Source of the DNA: Liolophura sinensis
Taxonomy: Eukaryota > Mollusca > Polyplacophora > Chitonida > Chitonidae
Length of the DNA: 64,000 nucleotides
Direction of reading: 5' to 3'
NCBI RefSeq assembly: GCF_032854445.1
Contig: NC_088296.1
Coordinates: 26,345,448-26,409,447, forward strand
Below the pieces are notes generated by a model that ran no database searches, was not told the origin of the DNA, and was given only the letters and a program-made list of their open reading frames with translations. Positions 10,301 through 18,771 of this stretch are shown piece by piece. Both the position numbers and the translations under genes were made by a program. Within the stretch, counting starts at the first letter, position 1; each line of letters starts with the position of its first letter.

Positions 10301-11903
10301 ACAGGTGAGTGAGTCTTTGTTCTACCGTCGTAACATGTGAGTGAGCCTTTGTTCTACCATCGTAACAGGTGAGTGAGTCTTTAATCTACCATCGTAACAG
10401 GTGAGTTAGTCTTCGATCTACCATCGTGACAGATGGGTGAGTCTTTTTTCTACCATCATGACAGGTGAGCAAGTATGTTCTACCATTGTGACAGTGAGTA
10501 TTGGATCTACCATCGTTGCAGGTAAGTAAGCCTTTGATATACCATCGTGACAGGTGTGTGAGTCTTTGATCTACCGTCTTAACAGATGAGTGGATCTTTG
10601 ATCTACCGTCGTAACAGGTGTGTAAGTCTTACATCTACCATCGTGACAGATGAGTGAGTCTTTGATCTACCATCATGACATATGAGTGTCTTTGATCTAC
10701 CATCGTGACAGATGAGTGAGTGAATTGCTATGAGATCCAGGATCAATCCTGGGTAGAGTCACACCTAAGACTCTAGAAGAGGAAGTTGTAACTTCCTGGC
10801 TTGGCGTTCAGCATAAAGGGGACAGTGCAACGACTGGTTGACCCGTATCAGTATAATGGCTCGGGCGGGGCGGCTTACTTGCCTTTGGTAAGTCGTCTCA
10901 GTGAAGCAGCACTAGATAAACCGTGGACAGCAGTTGGTTAATTTCCCCACTCTTTTGCATTTGGGGGCCACTGGGACAATAAACGGTTTGTGCCCGTTGT
11001 CTAACGTTCGTTATCTTCCTATACCTGTGGGGAATTTTGTAAGTAACATTGGGGTCAGTGTGTTACAACGGACAGTTAAGTTTCCTCCACCTGTAAAACT
11101 TGCCACCTATGTGCAAGTTAAAATTCAGAATCAACTTATCAAAGCGTTAAGCAGCAATCAAATAAATAACTAACTTTACTTTCAGGCATTACGTGAAAAA
11201 CAAGAAGGGCCGAATGATTAATGCTCCTTATGTGGACAACTCATACAAATGGGCTGGTGGTGGATTACTCTCCACAGTCGGGGATCTAATGAAGTTCGGC
11301 AATGTTATGTTGTACAGTTTTCAGCGCGATGATGGCACCAATCAGGTACGAGGAGAACGCAAATCAGAGATGAAATCTAAGTCAAAATTTGAATGTAGAT
11401 CCAAAATGGACGGAATTGGTGGGAATGTAAATCTTCCTGGGTATTTGAAACGCGAGACTGTTCAGAAACTGTGGACAGTGGTGGAGAATGCCTCGCCTGG
11501 CGGGGAAACTTCATGGGGTTATGGTATGGGGTGGAGCGTGATGCCGGAGACGTACAAGTACGGATTCTGTGAACATCAGCGTTACTTCGTCTCCCACTCG
11601 GGCGGTGCCATGGGCGGGAGCAGCATCCTGCTGGTATACCCCAGTGACAAGAACACACAATGTCAAAAACATCGTAGAAATGAATCCCAAGGTCAAGGTC
11701 AAGGTCAGCAGCAAAGCCCAGTAAAGAAGGTTTTGTCTGTAGATAATCAGTCTTCAGGTGACGTTGTTAGCCAGAGTCCTTCAGACGGACAAGACCGGTT
11801 GCCTCAGGGAATTGTTGTTGCCGTCATAGCGAACACCAGTGCTGTGGGACTGAGCAAGACGGCATTCAACATTGCTCAGATATTTGAACAAGTTTATAGA
11901 TAG
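468..11903 (+). CDS. LACTB: LACTB, mitochondrial serine beta-lactamase-like protein (7 exons, 586 aa)
   Basis: Joined exons 468-833, 1508-1574, 3052-3242, 6910-7002, 8610-8769, 9787-9952 and 11186-11903 give 1,761 nt with every junction in phase. LACTB is an active-site serine hydrolase of the penicillin-binding/class C beta-lactamase family; in vertebrates it lies in the mitochondrial intermembrane space, forms filaments and affects lipid metabolism. The N-terminus here is rich in K and R without acidic residues, followed by a hydrophobic run at about residues 45-61, as expected for import. Catalytic motifs are visible: SISK (Ser167, Lys170), a YTT tyrosine motif (Tyr298) and HSGG (about 485-488), the KTG equivalent. 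Stretches such as HLVSHLSGIRHY and PYVDNSYKWAGGG are near-identical to the animal family. Vertebrate LACTB is slightly shorter; the excess lies in the N-terminal region and a Q/S-rich insert near the C-terminus. Four of six introns hold minisatellites seeded at the donor. Confidence 0.97.
1151..1288 (+). repeat. SINE-A, 3' part (LACTB intron 1)
   Basis: Contains CCTCCCACCATAATGCTGG and ATTCTTGAGCACGGCGTAAA followed by an AATAAATA tail, matching the 3' half of the copy at 8,289-8,560. Confidence 0.75.
1346..1386. repeat. (TA)n microsatellite
   Basis: An uninterrupted TA run in LACTB intron 1. Confidence 0.95.
1508..1574 (+). CDS. LACTB: LACTB exon 2 (first strand of the hydrolase fold)
   Basis: The acceptor TGTAG precedes codons reading DEAGCPGVVIGVSVDGK, a classic opening of the beta-lactamase-like fold. 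The donor is GAAG|GTAGGT, phase 1. The donor and about 60 bp of intron are repeated roughly three times just downstream. Confidence 0.95.
1562..1740 (+). repeat. Donor-seeded repeat, about 3 units of 60 bp, LACTB intron 2
   Basis: The exon 2 end GGTCTGAAG followed by GTAGGTCACC recurs twice downstream as GGTCTGGAG and GGTCTGAAG followed by ATAGGTCACC. Later units have changed the donor GT to AT, so they would not splice. Confidence 0.85.
1758..1922 (-). repeat. SINE-A copy, reverse orientation (LACTB intron 2)
   Basis: Starts with TTATTTATTTGATTTACTCA and runs through CCAGCATTATGGTGGGAGG to a region matching the middle of the full copy at 8,289-8,560. The tRNA-like head is missing. Confidence 0.75.
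1992..2112. repeat. Two-copy tandem duplication, about 62 bp
   Basis: GTGTACATTGATTCACAACT starts at 1,997 and again at 2,059; each is followed by a GAAGCCTACATAAAGCC segment. Confidence 0.9.
2113..3051. other. LACTB intron 2, unique part
   Basis: AT-rich intronic DNA between the duplication and exon 3. I see no exon or structured repeat in it. Confidence 0.5.
3052..3242 (+). CDS. LACTB: LACTB exon 3 (carries the catalytic SISK motif)
   Basis: The acceptor is TTTCAG at 3046-3051. The exon encodes the nucleophile motif RIASISKSITM and the conserved VQKYVPDFPEK. The donor is GAAAAG|GTATGTGG, phase 0. Its last 33 bp or so are copied, with changes, in the array that fills the next intron. Confidence 0.97.
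3210..6390 (+). repeat. 50-bp minisatellite seeded at the LACTB exon 3 donor (about 60 units)
   Basis: The modal unit is 50 bp with variants of about 47 bp. Each holds TTTCCTGAGAAAAGGTGAA, then GGAGAAAAGGTGTGTGG. The first part matches the exon 3 coding end TTTCCTGAGAA...GTGAATGG and the second matches the donor GAAAAG|GTATGTGG. The array thus begins inside exon 3 and continues almost to 6,390. Variants such as GGAGTGAGG are clustered, indicating local expansion. Confidence 0.95.
6391..6909. other. LACTB intron 3, unique 3' part
   Basis: AT-rich DNA between the array and exon 4, with a usable pyrimidine tract near the acceptor. No other feature seen. Confidence 0.5.
6910..7002 (+). CDS. LACTB: LACTB exon 4 (HLVSHLSGIRHY block)
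   Basis: Acceptor TTTCAG; 31 codons in phase 0, beginning VTITTRHLVSHLSG and ending SEEKQ. The donor is ACAG|GTACGTGT. The 83-bp array starting here repeats the last bases of the exon. Confidence 0.96.
6991..7945 (+). repeat. 83-bp minisatellite seeded at the LACTB exon 4 donor (about 11 units)
   Basis: Each unit contains GAGGTAAAACAGGTAGG, then GTATTTCACAATGTTAATTA and GTTGATCAGATATCAGATG. The first motif is the exon 4 end GAGGAAAAACAG|GTACG with one inserted or changed base. Units are nearly identical, so the expansion looks recent. Confidence 0.95.
8030..8062. repeat. Poly-C tract
   Basis: Two C runs separated by AA in LACTB intron 4; run length may be unreliable in the assembly. Confidence 0.8.
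8289..8560 (+). repeat. SINE-A, fullest copy, tRNA-like head (LACTB intron 4)
   Basis: The head, about 75 bp, includes TTGGTTAGCGTGCTAGCTCA (A-box-like) and CGCTGTGAGTCC (B-box-like). The body has CTTCCTCTCCGGCCGTATG, GGGCTCTGCCCGG and CACCATAATGTTGGCCG. The copy ends AATCAAATAAACAAATAAAT. This is a typical pol III-transcribed SINE layout and serves here as the reference copy for the family. Confidence 0.8.
8610..8769 (+). CDS. LACTB: LACTB exon 5 (lysine-rich linker plus LFKDDPLLHKPG)
   Basis: The acceptor CCCGGCAG follows SINE-A by about 50 bp. The exon encodes a very charged, K/E-rich linker typical of animal LACTB and the conserved LFKDDPLLHKP. The donor CCAG|GTAAAC leaves phase 1. No array follows this donor. 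Confidence 0.95.
9088..9166 (+). repeat. SINE-B tail fragment (LACTB intron 5)
   Basis: CATCATATGACTGAAAAGTT followed by GACGTTAGACACCAAGCATT matches the tail of SINE-B at 31,205-31,445 and 50,640-51,012. The rest of the element is absent. Confidence 0.7.
9167..9786. other. LACTB intron 5, remainder
   Basis: No repeat or exon recognised up to the exon 6 acceptor. Confidence 0.4.
9787..9952 (+). CDS. LACTB: LACTB exon 6 (carries the YTT motif)
   Basis: Acceptor CTGCAG at 9781-9786; phase 1 in, phase 2 out. It encodes GSKFLYTTHGWTLVSAVLE, whose tyrosine aligns with the second catalytic motif, and ends EPLIYHRGR. The donor GGCAG|GTGAGT is a consensus site and is the seed of the 32-bp array that follows. 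Reading through it meets TGA at once. Confidence 0.94.
9940..10735 (+). repeat. 32-bp minisatellite of consensus splice donors, LACTB intron 6 (about 24 units)
   Basis: Most units read GTAACAG|GTGAGTGAG, then CCTTTGATCTACC. The exon 6 end and donor supply the same string: CCTTTGATTTACCATCG, then GGCAG|GTGAGTGAG. The array therefore consists of copies of a strong 5' splice site, and many units keep CAG|GTGAGT intact. Confidence 0.95.
10725..10930 (+). repeat. SINE-B copy (LACTB intron 6)
   Basis: Shares GAGGAAGTTGTAACTTCCT, GACAGTGCAACGACTGGTTG and CGTATCAGTATAATGGCTCG with the copies at 31,205 and 60,168. The canonical tail is not recognisable. Confidence 0.75.
11186..11903 (+). CDS. LACTB: LACTB exon 7 (C-terminal half, HSGG motif, stop TAG)
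   Basis: The acceptor TTTCAG at 11180-11185 joins in phase 2 to give RHYVKNKKGRM. The exon holds PYVDNSYKWAGGG, the LPGYLK block, HSGG at about residues 485-488, a low-complexity insert with QGQGQGQQQ, and a C-terminal strand beginning PQGIVVAVIAN. The stop is TAG at 11901-11903. Confidence 0.97.
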
Positions 11904-12560
11904 GTGAAGTTTATTATTTTTTGTTGGGCGTTTGGGTATCTACACGTTGCTTCTGACTTCAGTTCTGCCTCTCATTTCACCACGTGTAATATCAAATGGG
12001 GAAACCATACTATGCAGTTACATGTAGTAATAGTTTGCATATACAAATCATGGTTCTGTCTGTATTGCTTACTCTCTGATCAGATCTCACTTGGCAATTT
12101 GGCATTTTGTAAGACGGATCGGAAGCTAGAGACCACGTGATCTCCTTAGTAAAAAACGGCGTGGGTGAAGAAAATGATCCCAACTTTATTGCATAGGAAA
12201 ATGCCTATTGATCGTTATCAGTGATGTTGTACCGTTGGATTTGTATAATTTTGAGCTTTCCAGGTGTTTCTGCTTTAGAGCTTTTGCGATGTTATTTTGT
12301 ACAACTAAGCCCTATTGATCGCTAGCGAAGTAACAAAAAGTGACCTTTTCCATTGGGCGGCCATTTTGTTTTACAGACGAAAGGGTGGTCATGTGACCTC
12401 TAACTTACAACCCGGCCTACAGAATACACCTTTGTCTAAGTCAGTGTATGCGTTATGTGCTCATGACACATTGTTGTATTACATGGGGCAAAATTAAACT
12501 TGTAATTTGTAATAATTTATAAGTCTTGACAATAAATAATGCTCAAATGCACACTTTCTA
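11904..12560 (+). other. LACTB: LACTB 3' UTR, probable
   Basis: Unique sequence after the TAG stop up to a poly(A) signal. No other coding potential is convincing. Confidence 0.5.
12531..12536 (+). terminator. LACTB: AATAAA polyadenylation signal, candidate for LACTB
   Basis: AATAAA lies about 630 bp past the LACTB stop, and a T/G-richer stretch follows. It is a clear downstream candidate; transcripts would decide. Confidence 0.45.
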
Positions 12561-12564
12561 TTTA

Positions 12565-12785
12565 TCTATTTTATTGTTGTCTTACGCCGTTCTCACGCCG
12601 TGTTTCACTTAATACCGGCGGTCAGCAGGCAGAGCCCGGGGAAATCCGCCAATCTTCCGCACATTACTGGTAGACCTTACCACGTACGGCTGGAGAGGAA
12701 GCCAGGATGAGCTGGACTCACCGCTGTAGTGAGTGGCTGCTGAATCATTACACCGGGAGGACACGCTAACCACGTAGACACCGAA
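12565..12785 (-). repeat. SINE-A copy, reverse orientation, nearly full length
   Basis: Contains CAGAGCCCGGGGAAA, TACGGCTGGAGAGGAAGCCA and a head complement including ACGCTAACCACGTAGACACC. The 3' end is rearranged. Confidence 0.75.
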
Positions 12786-12973
12786 TCGTCTTGTAATGCA
12801 TGCCTGTTTAACATGTTTCATGACGGTGTGATAAGAGAGCCACTTTGTAACGGGTGTATTGATACGCAGCTATGAATTTTTCCGGTGTCATGATACGTAT
12901 TAAAAACTCACACTACACGCCACGGAAACTGCATTAGATATATTTAGATTAGATATATTTAGGCAAATCAGCA

Positions 12974-12975
<2 letters not shown>

Positions 12976-13034
<59 letters not shown>
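12976..13034. repeat. (TA)n microsatellite
   Basis: A TA run of nearly 60 bp. Confidence 0.95.
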
Positions 13035-13035
<1 letters not shown>

Positions 13036-14040
13036 GTGCAGATACTCATGCATTTCTCTTACAGGCATATAAGCAAACACACTAAGCAAGTTCAGGGACG
13101 ACAAATTTACCAAAATGCTCGTTTTCTCTTAACAATAAAATCCTGCAAACGATAAAGTTTTATGTTTAATAATGTATAAACGGCTTTGTTCAATCTTACA
13201 ACTACAGATCGCCTATCTAAAGTAGGAGTCTTTTTATATATGTAGTTAGCAATATAGACACGAGCGATACCCTTTCACCCCTCCACCCCCACCCCCCGCC
13301 GTTTGGCAAATAAGCTTCCTATCTGTTTTCCAAGTATACGTCTTACTGTACCTCTTTTATAAATATGCAACTAGGAAAATTAGCCTCCAACCACTGTTGC
13401 CGGCAAGTAACAATGGACAAAAGACAAATTGAGAAGAAAAAATACTAAATACAATAAACTGGAGTCAAATAATTATAATGAAGTAATAAGCAAAGACAAA
13501 TATATGAAGAGCACGCCAAGCTCTAACTGCTCAGGCATTACAGTCTGCCACTATAAAACATTGATCAGTGTACGTACAAGAATTACTGGGAAAGTATATC
13601 TCACATTATCAAATAAAAAAAGACACTTTCCGGTGGAAAATTACCCGGAGGAAGTTACAAAAGCAAATGTGACGTTATAATGATCACTCCATTTGACCGG
13701 TTTAGCCGTATCATCAAAGTGGGAAAAAAGCTATCCTTTTTTGAAAAAATCGTATGCGAGTTTAAAATCATCAGCTTACATTTTACTTGTTTGGCAGTAT
13801 CAACAGCGGAACCGACAAAACAAATATCCACACGTTAAAAAAGCAAATGTGAGCCTAAAACGATCAACTCGCATTTGTTTCGCTTTGCCAAATCAACAAC
13901 CGTAGCAGACCTTTGTTGTGTAGTGTTCAACTTAGCGTCTAACAAGTTTGTTGTATATGCCCAACCTCCGCTATAGAGCTGATGTAAAGATTTCGAGTAA
14001 ACAAAGACTTTTATAATTGTTCCAGCCTCTGTTTTCGCGT
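13035..14040. other. Unique intergenic DNA
   Basis: AT-rich with short internal echoes such as AAAGCAAATGTGA at about 13,660 and 13,840. Open frames here look like chance. No gene is supported. Confidence 0.4.
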
Positions 14041-14049
14041 CAACCAGAA

Positions 14050-14600
14050 TACGTGTACATGTCATGTTGCACGTACAGAACACCCACATTCCAGCCGAAG
14101 ATCCTACGCCCATTATGGCTCCACTGTCGGCGTACGGTGAGCCCACCATGATCAGATTATGTTCCCGTGTAGGCGCATGGTGGGTGTACAACCCGATCGG
14201 GATCCGCGTATCATAGCGCCACCGTGGGACCATCGTGGCCGGACGATCTAAGCATAATTTTCCGCAGCGCTTTATTTTACGTAATCGACATAAGTGCTAC
14301 ACGTGTATGGTCTTAGGAGGAGTCAACGTCTAAACTCTACAACTACAAGAATGTAACTATTTAGATGTTTGCAGATTATTTTCTGCAGCTAATGGTGACG
14401 TCACAGCATCATTCACATGTTCCCAATGTGTACAAGCTTGTATTACAGTATGCATGCGCAGTATTCTCCAGTAATACGATACAAACACTGGTGCTATAGT
14501 CCTCGCATGATGGCCGGATCTTCCGCGTATGATATGGCCACGATGAGCGTAGGATATTCGGCTGGGATCCGGCTGTACTGTACCATGACTATCTTGGGTG
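14050..14600. repeat. Degenerate short repeats in direct and inverted order
   Basis: CAGCCGAAGATCCTACGCCC at about 14,091 (+) matches CAGCCGAATATCCTACGCTC read on the minus strand at about 14,555. A further partial copy near 14,205 shares CCGCGTAT and TGGCCGG with the plus strand at about 14,515. Inside the 14.5-kb copy GCCGGATC is answered by its complement, giving a hairpin. Similarity spans roughly 45-90 bp. Confidence 0.5.
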
Positions 14601-15085
14601 AAGAGAGCGTCGCCTATACATATTTCTATCTCACACGAACTCCCTGCAAACCCACAGCCTATAATGCTCATGAACTACGTGACGCCACAGATAGGTCACA
14701 GGTGTGTCCCAGTCCCCGGACCCGAAGCTGCATACGTCATAGACTGTCATCATGTGGTACCATCTACGTCATCGATGACGCCACATGGTGTTATCTATAC
14801 CCAGTCCTGTTTTTTCTCTTTTTTAGACTTCAGCCAGGCAGTAACATCTGTGAACATGAAAAAATATACCGTTAACCTAAATAAAAAAGTCTTTATATTG
14901 ACGAAATTAATCGTATTGCTAGGCTAGGGTTGATTCCTCAAAACCTTAGGTTTAGATTTACTCAAAGCTGTGATTTAAACGCGAACGCCTAGTGATAACA
15001 TTGGAAACGCTTAGCAAGTGGTATTTTAAGATAAACCAATGCAAGTAGTGACATTACTGCCACTACGACCTTAATCCGAATCTTC
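14601..15085. other. Unique intergenic DNA
   Basis: No supported gene. Two ~100-150-codon frames overlap here and in the preceding repeat but lack splice or family support. Confidence 0.35.
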
Positions 15086-15087
15086 CA

Positions 15088-15292
15088 TTATCTACAGGTG
15101 TTACGAATCTTCCATTATCTACAGGTGTTACGAATATTCCATTATCTACAGGTGTTACGAATATTCCATTATCTACAGGTGTTACGAATCTTCCATTATC
15201 TACAGGTGTTACGAATATTCCATTCTCTACAGGTATTACGAATATTCCATTATCTACAGGTGTTACCAACATTCAGTATCCACAGGTGTTAA
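15088..15292 (+). repeat. 27-bp minisatellite (about 8 units)
   Basis: The unit is GTTACGAATCTTCCATT followed by ATCTACAGGT. Because 27 is divisible by 3, both strands show artefactual open frames. Confidence 0.95.
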
Positions 15293-15579
15293 ATTTGGCA
15301 TAGTCCTCTGATACCCTGTAAGTAGATGTACATGTAGACACAGGTGGTTTGTATTGGCCATATGCATGCATTTAGGCCAGAATATCGTGTTAAAAAAAGT
15401 AACACTAGAACAAATGTAGATCAAAGACGCACAATGATACAGTTGAAAGCGTCGACATTGTGTCAGTTTTAACCAATCAGGCGTGAGTTATTTTTATAAC
15501 TCTAGAACGTAACTGTTTCCACCTACGTCGATTCCTGATTAAATGTTGACTTATGGTCAAACAACTCTAGGGGAAATAT

Positions 15580-18500
15580 CCATAAGGGCATGGGAGAATT
15601 AGGGGCTCATATAGGGAAATGTCCTGGAGGGTAGTGTTCGTGGGGAAAATGTCCTGGTGGAAAGTGCCTATAGGGGGAAATGTCCAGGAGGGAAGTCCCT
15701 ATAGGGGGAAATGTCCTGGAGGGAAGTGCCTATAGGGGGAAGTGTCCAGGAGGGAAGTGCCTATAGGGGGAATGTCGAGGAGGGAAGTGTCCATGGGGAA
15801 AATGTCCTGGTGGAAAGTGCCCATATGGGGAAATCTCCGGGAGGGAAGTGCCTATAGGTTGAAATGTCCAGGAGGGAAGTGCCTATAGAGGGAAATGTCC
15901 AGGAGGGAAGTGCCTATAGGGGGAAATGTTCTGGTGGGAAGTGCCTATAGGGGAAAATGTCCCGGAGGGAAGTGCCTATATGGGGAAATGTCCAGGAGGG
16001 AAGTGCCTATAGAGGGAAATGTCCAGGAGGGAAGTGCCTATAGGGGGAAATGTCTTTGAGGGAAATGCCTATAGGGGAAAATGTCCGGGAGGGAAGTGTC
16101 CGTGGCGAAAGAGTCCATAGGGCGAAATGCGTTGAAGACGAAAGAAAAAGTCCATTGGGGAAGCGTTCCTAGGGGAGGTGTCCATTGGGGAAATGGCTTA
16201 AGAGAAAATGTCCATTGGGAAGATGCCCATGGGAAAGTGTCCTGGGAAAAAGTCCTAGGGGGGAGTGCTCCTATGTGGAAGTGTCCATAGGTTAAAATGT
16301 ATCAGAGGGGAGTGTCTCAGGGGAAGGTGCAGATGTCCACATGGGAAGTGTCCATAGGTACAAATGTCCTAGGGGAAGTGTGCATGGGGGGAACTGTTCA
16401 CAGACGGAAGTTTCCATAGGGGAAGTGTTCAAAGGGGGAAATGTCCACATGGGAAGTGTCCATAGGTGCAAATGTCCTAGGAGAAGTGTGCATAGGGGGA
16501 ACTGTTCACAGAGGGAAGTTTCCATAGGGAAAGTGTCCAAAGGGGGAAATGTCCACATGAGAAGTGTCCATAGGTGCAAATGCCCTAGGAGAAGTGTGCA
16601 TGGGGGGGGGGGGGAGGGACCGTTCACAGAGGGAAGTTTCCATAGGGAAAGTGTCCAAAAGCTGTAATGTCCATTGGGGTGGTGTTTTAAGTTGGGAGTG
16701 TCCATACGTAGAAATCTCCAAAGGAGAAGTGTCCTTTGATGGAAATGTCCTAGATGGAAATGTCCCAGAGGGAACTGTCCGTAGGTGGAAATATCCCAGG
16801 GGGAAGTGTCCATAGGTACAAATGTCCTAGGGGAAGTGTGCATGGGGGGAACTGTTCACAGAGGGAAGTTCCATAGGGGAAGTGTTCAAAGGGGGAAATG
16901 TCCACATGGGAAGTGTCCATAGGTGCAAATGTCCTAGGAGAAGTGTGCATAGGGGGAACTGTTCACAGAGGGAAGTTTCTATAGGGAAAGTGTCCAAAGG
17001 GGGAAATGTCCACATGAGAAGTGTCCATAGGTGCAAATGTCCTAGGAGAAGTGTGCATGCGGGGAACTGTTCACTGAGGGAAGTTTCCGTAGGGGAAGTG
17101 TCCAAAAGCCGTTATGTCCATTGTTGTGGTGTTTTAAGTTGGGGGTGTCCATAGGTAGAAATCTCCAAAGGAGAAGTGTCCTTTGATGGAAATGTCCTAG
17201 ATGGAAATGTCCCAGAGGGAACTGTCCGTAGGTGGAAATATCCCAGGGGGAAGTGTCCATAGGTACAAATGTCCTAGGGGAAGTGTGCATGGGGGGAACT
17301 GTTCACAGAGGGAAGTTCCATAGGGGAAGTGTCCAATGGGGGAAATGTCCACATGAGAAGTGTCCATAGGTGCAAATGTTCTAGGGGAAGTGTGCATGAG
17401 GGGAACTGTTCACAGAGGGAAGTTCCATAGGGGAAGTGTTCAAAGGGGGAAATGTCCACATGGGAAGTGTCCATAGGTGCAAATGTCCTAGGAGAAGTGT
17501 GCATAGGGGGAACTGTTCACAGAGGGAAGTTTCCATAGGGAAAGTGTCCAAAGGGGGAAATGTCCACATGAGAAGTGTCCATAGGTGCAAATGTCCTAGG
17601 AGAAGTGTGCATGGGGGGAACTGTTCACTGAGGGAAGTTTCCATAGGGGAAGTGTCCAAAAGCTGTAATGTCCAAGGTGGTGGTGTTTTAAGTTGGGAGT
17701 GTCCATACGTAGAAATCTCCAAAGGAGAAGTGTCCTTTGATGGAAATGTCCCATTGGGAACTGTTCGTAAGTGGAAATATTCCAGGGGGAAGTGTCCATG
17801 GAAGAAATGTTCATAGGCGAAGTGCCCATAGTGGAAATACCCATGTGGGAATTGTCCATGTGGGTAAATGTCCTAGAGGGAAGTCTCTATAGAGGAAATG
17901 TGCATAGAAGTGTCCATAGGGAAAGTGTCCATAGAGGAAATGTCCATAGGGGAAGTGTCCATGGAGGAAATATTAAGAGAAAAGGTGTCCATAGGAAAAG
18001 TGTCCATGGAAGAAATGTCCATAGTGGAAGTGTTGATAGGGGGAAGTGTCCATAGAGGAAATGTCTATAGGGGAAGTGTCCATAGGGAAAGTAACCATAG
18101 AGGAAATGTTAATAGGAGAAATATCCATGGAGGAAATGTCCATAGAGGGATGTGTCCTTACGGGAATTGTTCTTACGGGAAGTGTCCATGGATGAAATGT
18201 CCATAGAAGAAATGTCCATAGGGAGAAGTGTCCATGAAGGAAATATCCATAGAGGGAAGCGTCCATAGGGGGAAATGTCCATGGGGGAAGTGTCCATGGA
18301 AAAAATGTCCATGGAAGAAATGTCCATAGCGGGAAGTGTCCATGGAGGAAATGTCCATAGAGGGAAGTGTTCAAAGGGGGAATATCCATGGGGGTGGTGT
18401 TTTTAAATGGGAAGTGTTCATAGGGGTGGAAATGTCTTTGGGAGAAGTGTCCATAAATGGAAATGTCCTAGAGGAAACTGTCCGTAAGTGGAAGTATTCC

Positions 18501-18610
18501 AGAGGGAAGTGTCCATGGAAGAAATGTCCATAGGCGAAGTGCCCAAAGTGGAAATGCCCTTGGGAATTGTCCATGTGGGGAAATGTTCTAGAGGGAAATG
18601 TTTACCAGGA
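15580..18610 (+). repeat. Large 20-26 bp minisatellite with higher-order structure
   Basis: The core is GGAAGTGTCCATAGGGG / GAAATGTCC in alternating variants over 3 kb. Between about 16.3 and 17.8 kb, blocks of several hundred bp recur in the same order (AACTGTTCACAGAGGGAAGT, then CATAGGTGCAAATGTCC, then GGTGTTTTAAGTTGGG). The array begins some 85 bp beyond the last predicted exon of the minus-strand gene. Confidence 0.95.
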
Positions 18611-18685
18611 AAATTGCTCCTTCTGACAATACCCTACATGTAGTCTCAACACAATCCCTTCCACCTGTCCTGGGAAGTCTCCAGT

Positions 18686-18771
18686 TTACTTACATGGTAT
18701 GTACCCTTGAGCATGGCGGCAGTCAGACAACACAAGGGCCATACAGGCGATGAGGAGAGAGATCAAGGTCA
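18686..18771 (-). CDS. Three-span protein, last recognised exon (TM3)
   Basis: Acceptor TTGGTTTTCAG; it encodes VTLISLLIACMALVLS, then DCRHAQGYIP. It either ends with CK and TAA at 18,686-18,688, or splices at 18,693-18,692 (GTAAGT) to an exon I could not find in 12-18 kb. Confidence 0.5.

Noticed and set aside
13835-14233. 132-codon minus-strand frame ending KCELIVLGS, reminiscent of a universal stress protein end
   Set aside because: The resemblance is a few residues only; the rest shows no such fold, and the frame overlaps the degenerate repeats at 14 kb.
14357-14671. Minus-strand frame as the last exon of the 18.7-21 kb gene
   Set aside because: Possible acceptors exist but none gives a convincing membrane-protein tail in phase, and the region is a degenerate inverted repeat.
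15088-18610. Repeat arrays as CRISPR
   Set aside because: Units are contiguous without unique spacers, and the DNA is clearly nuclear eukaryotic.
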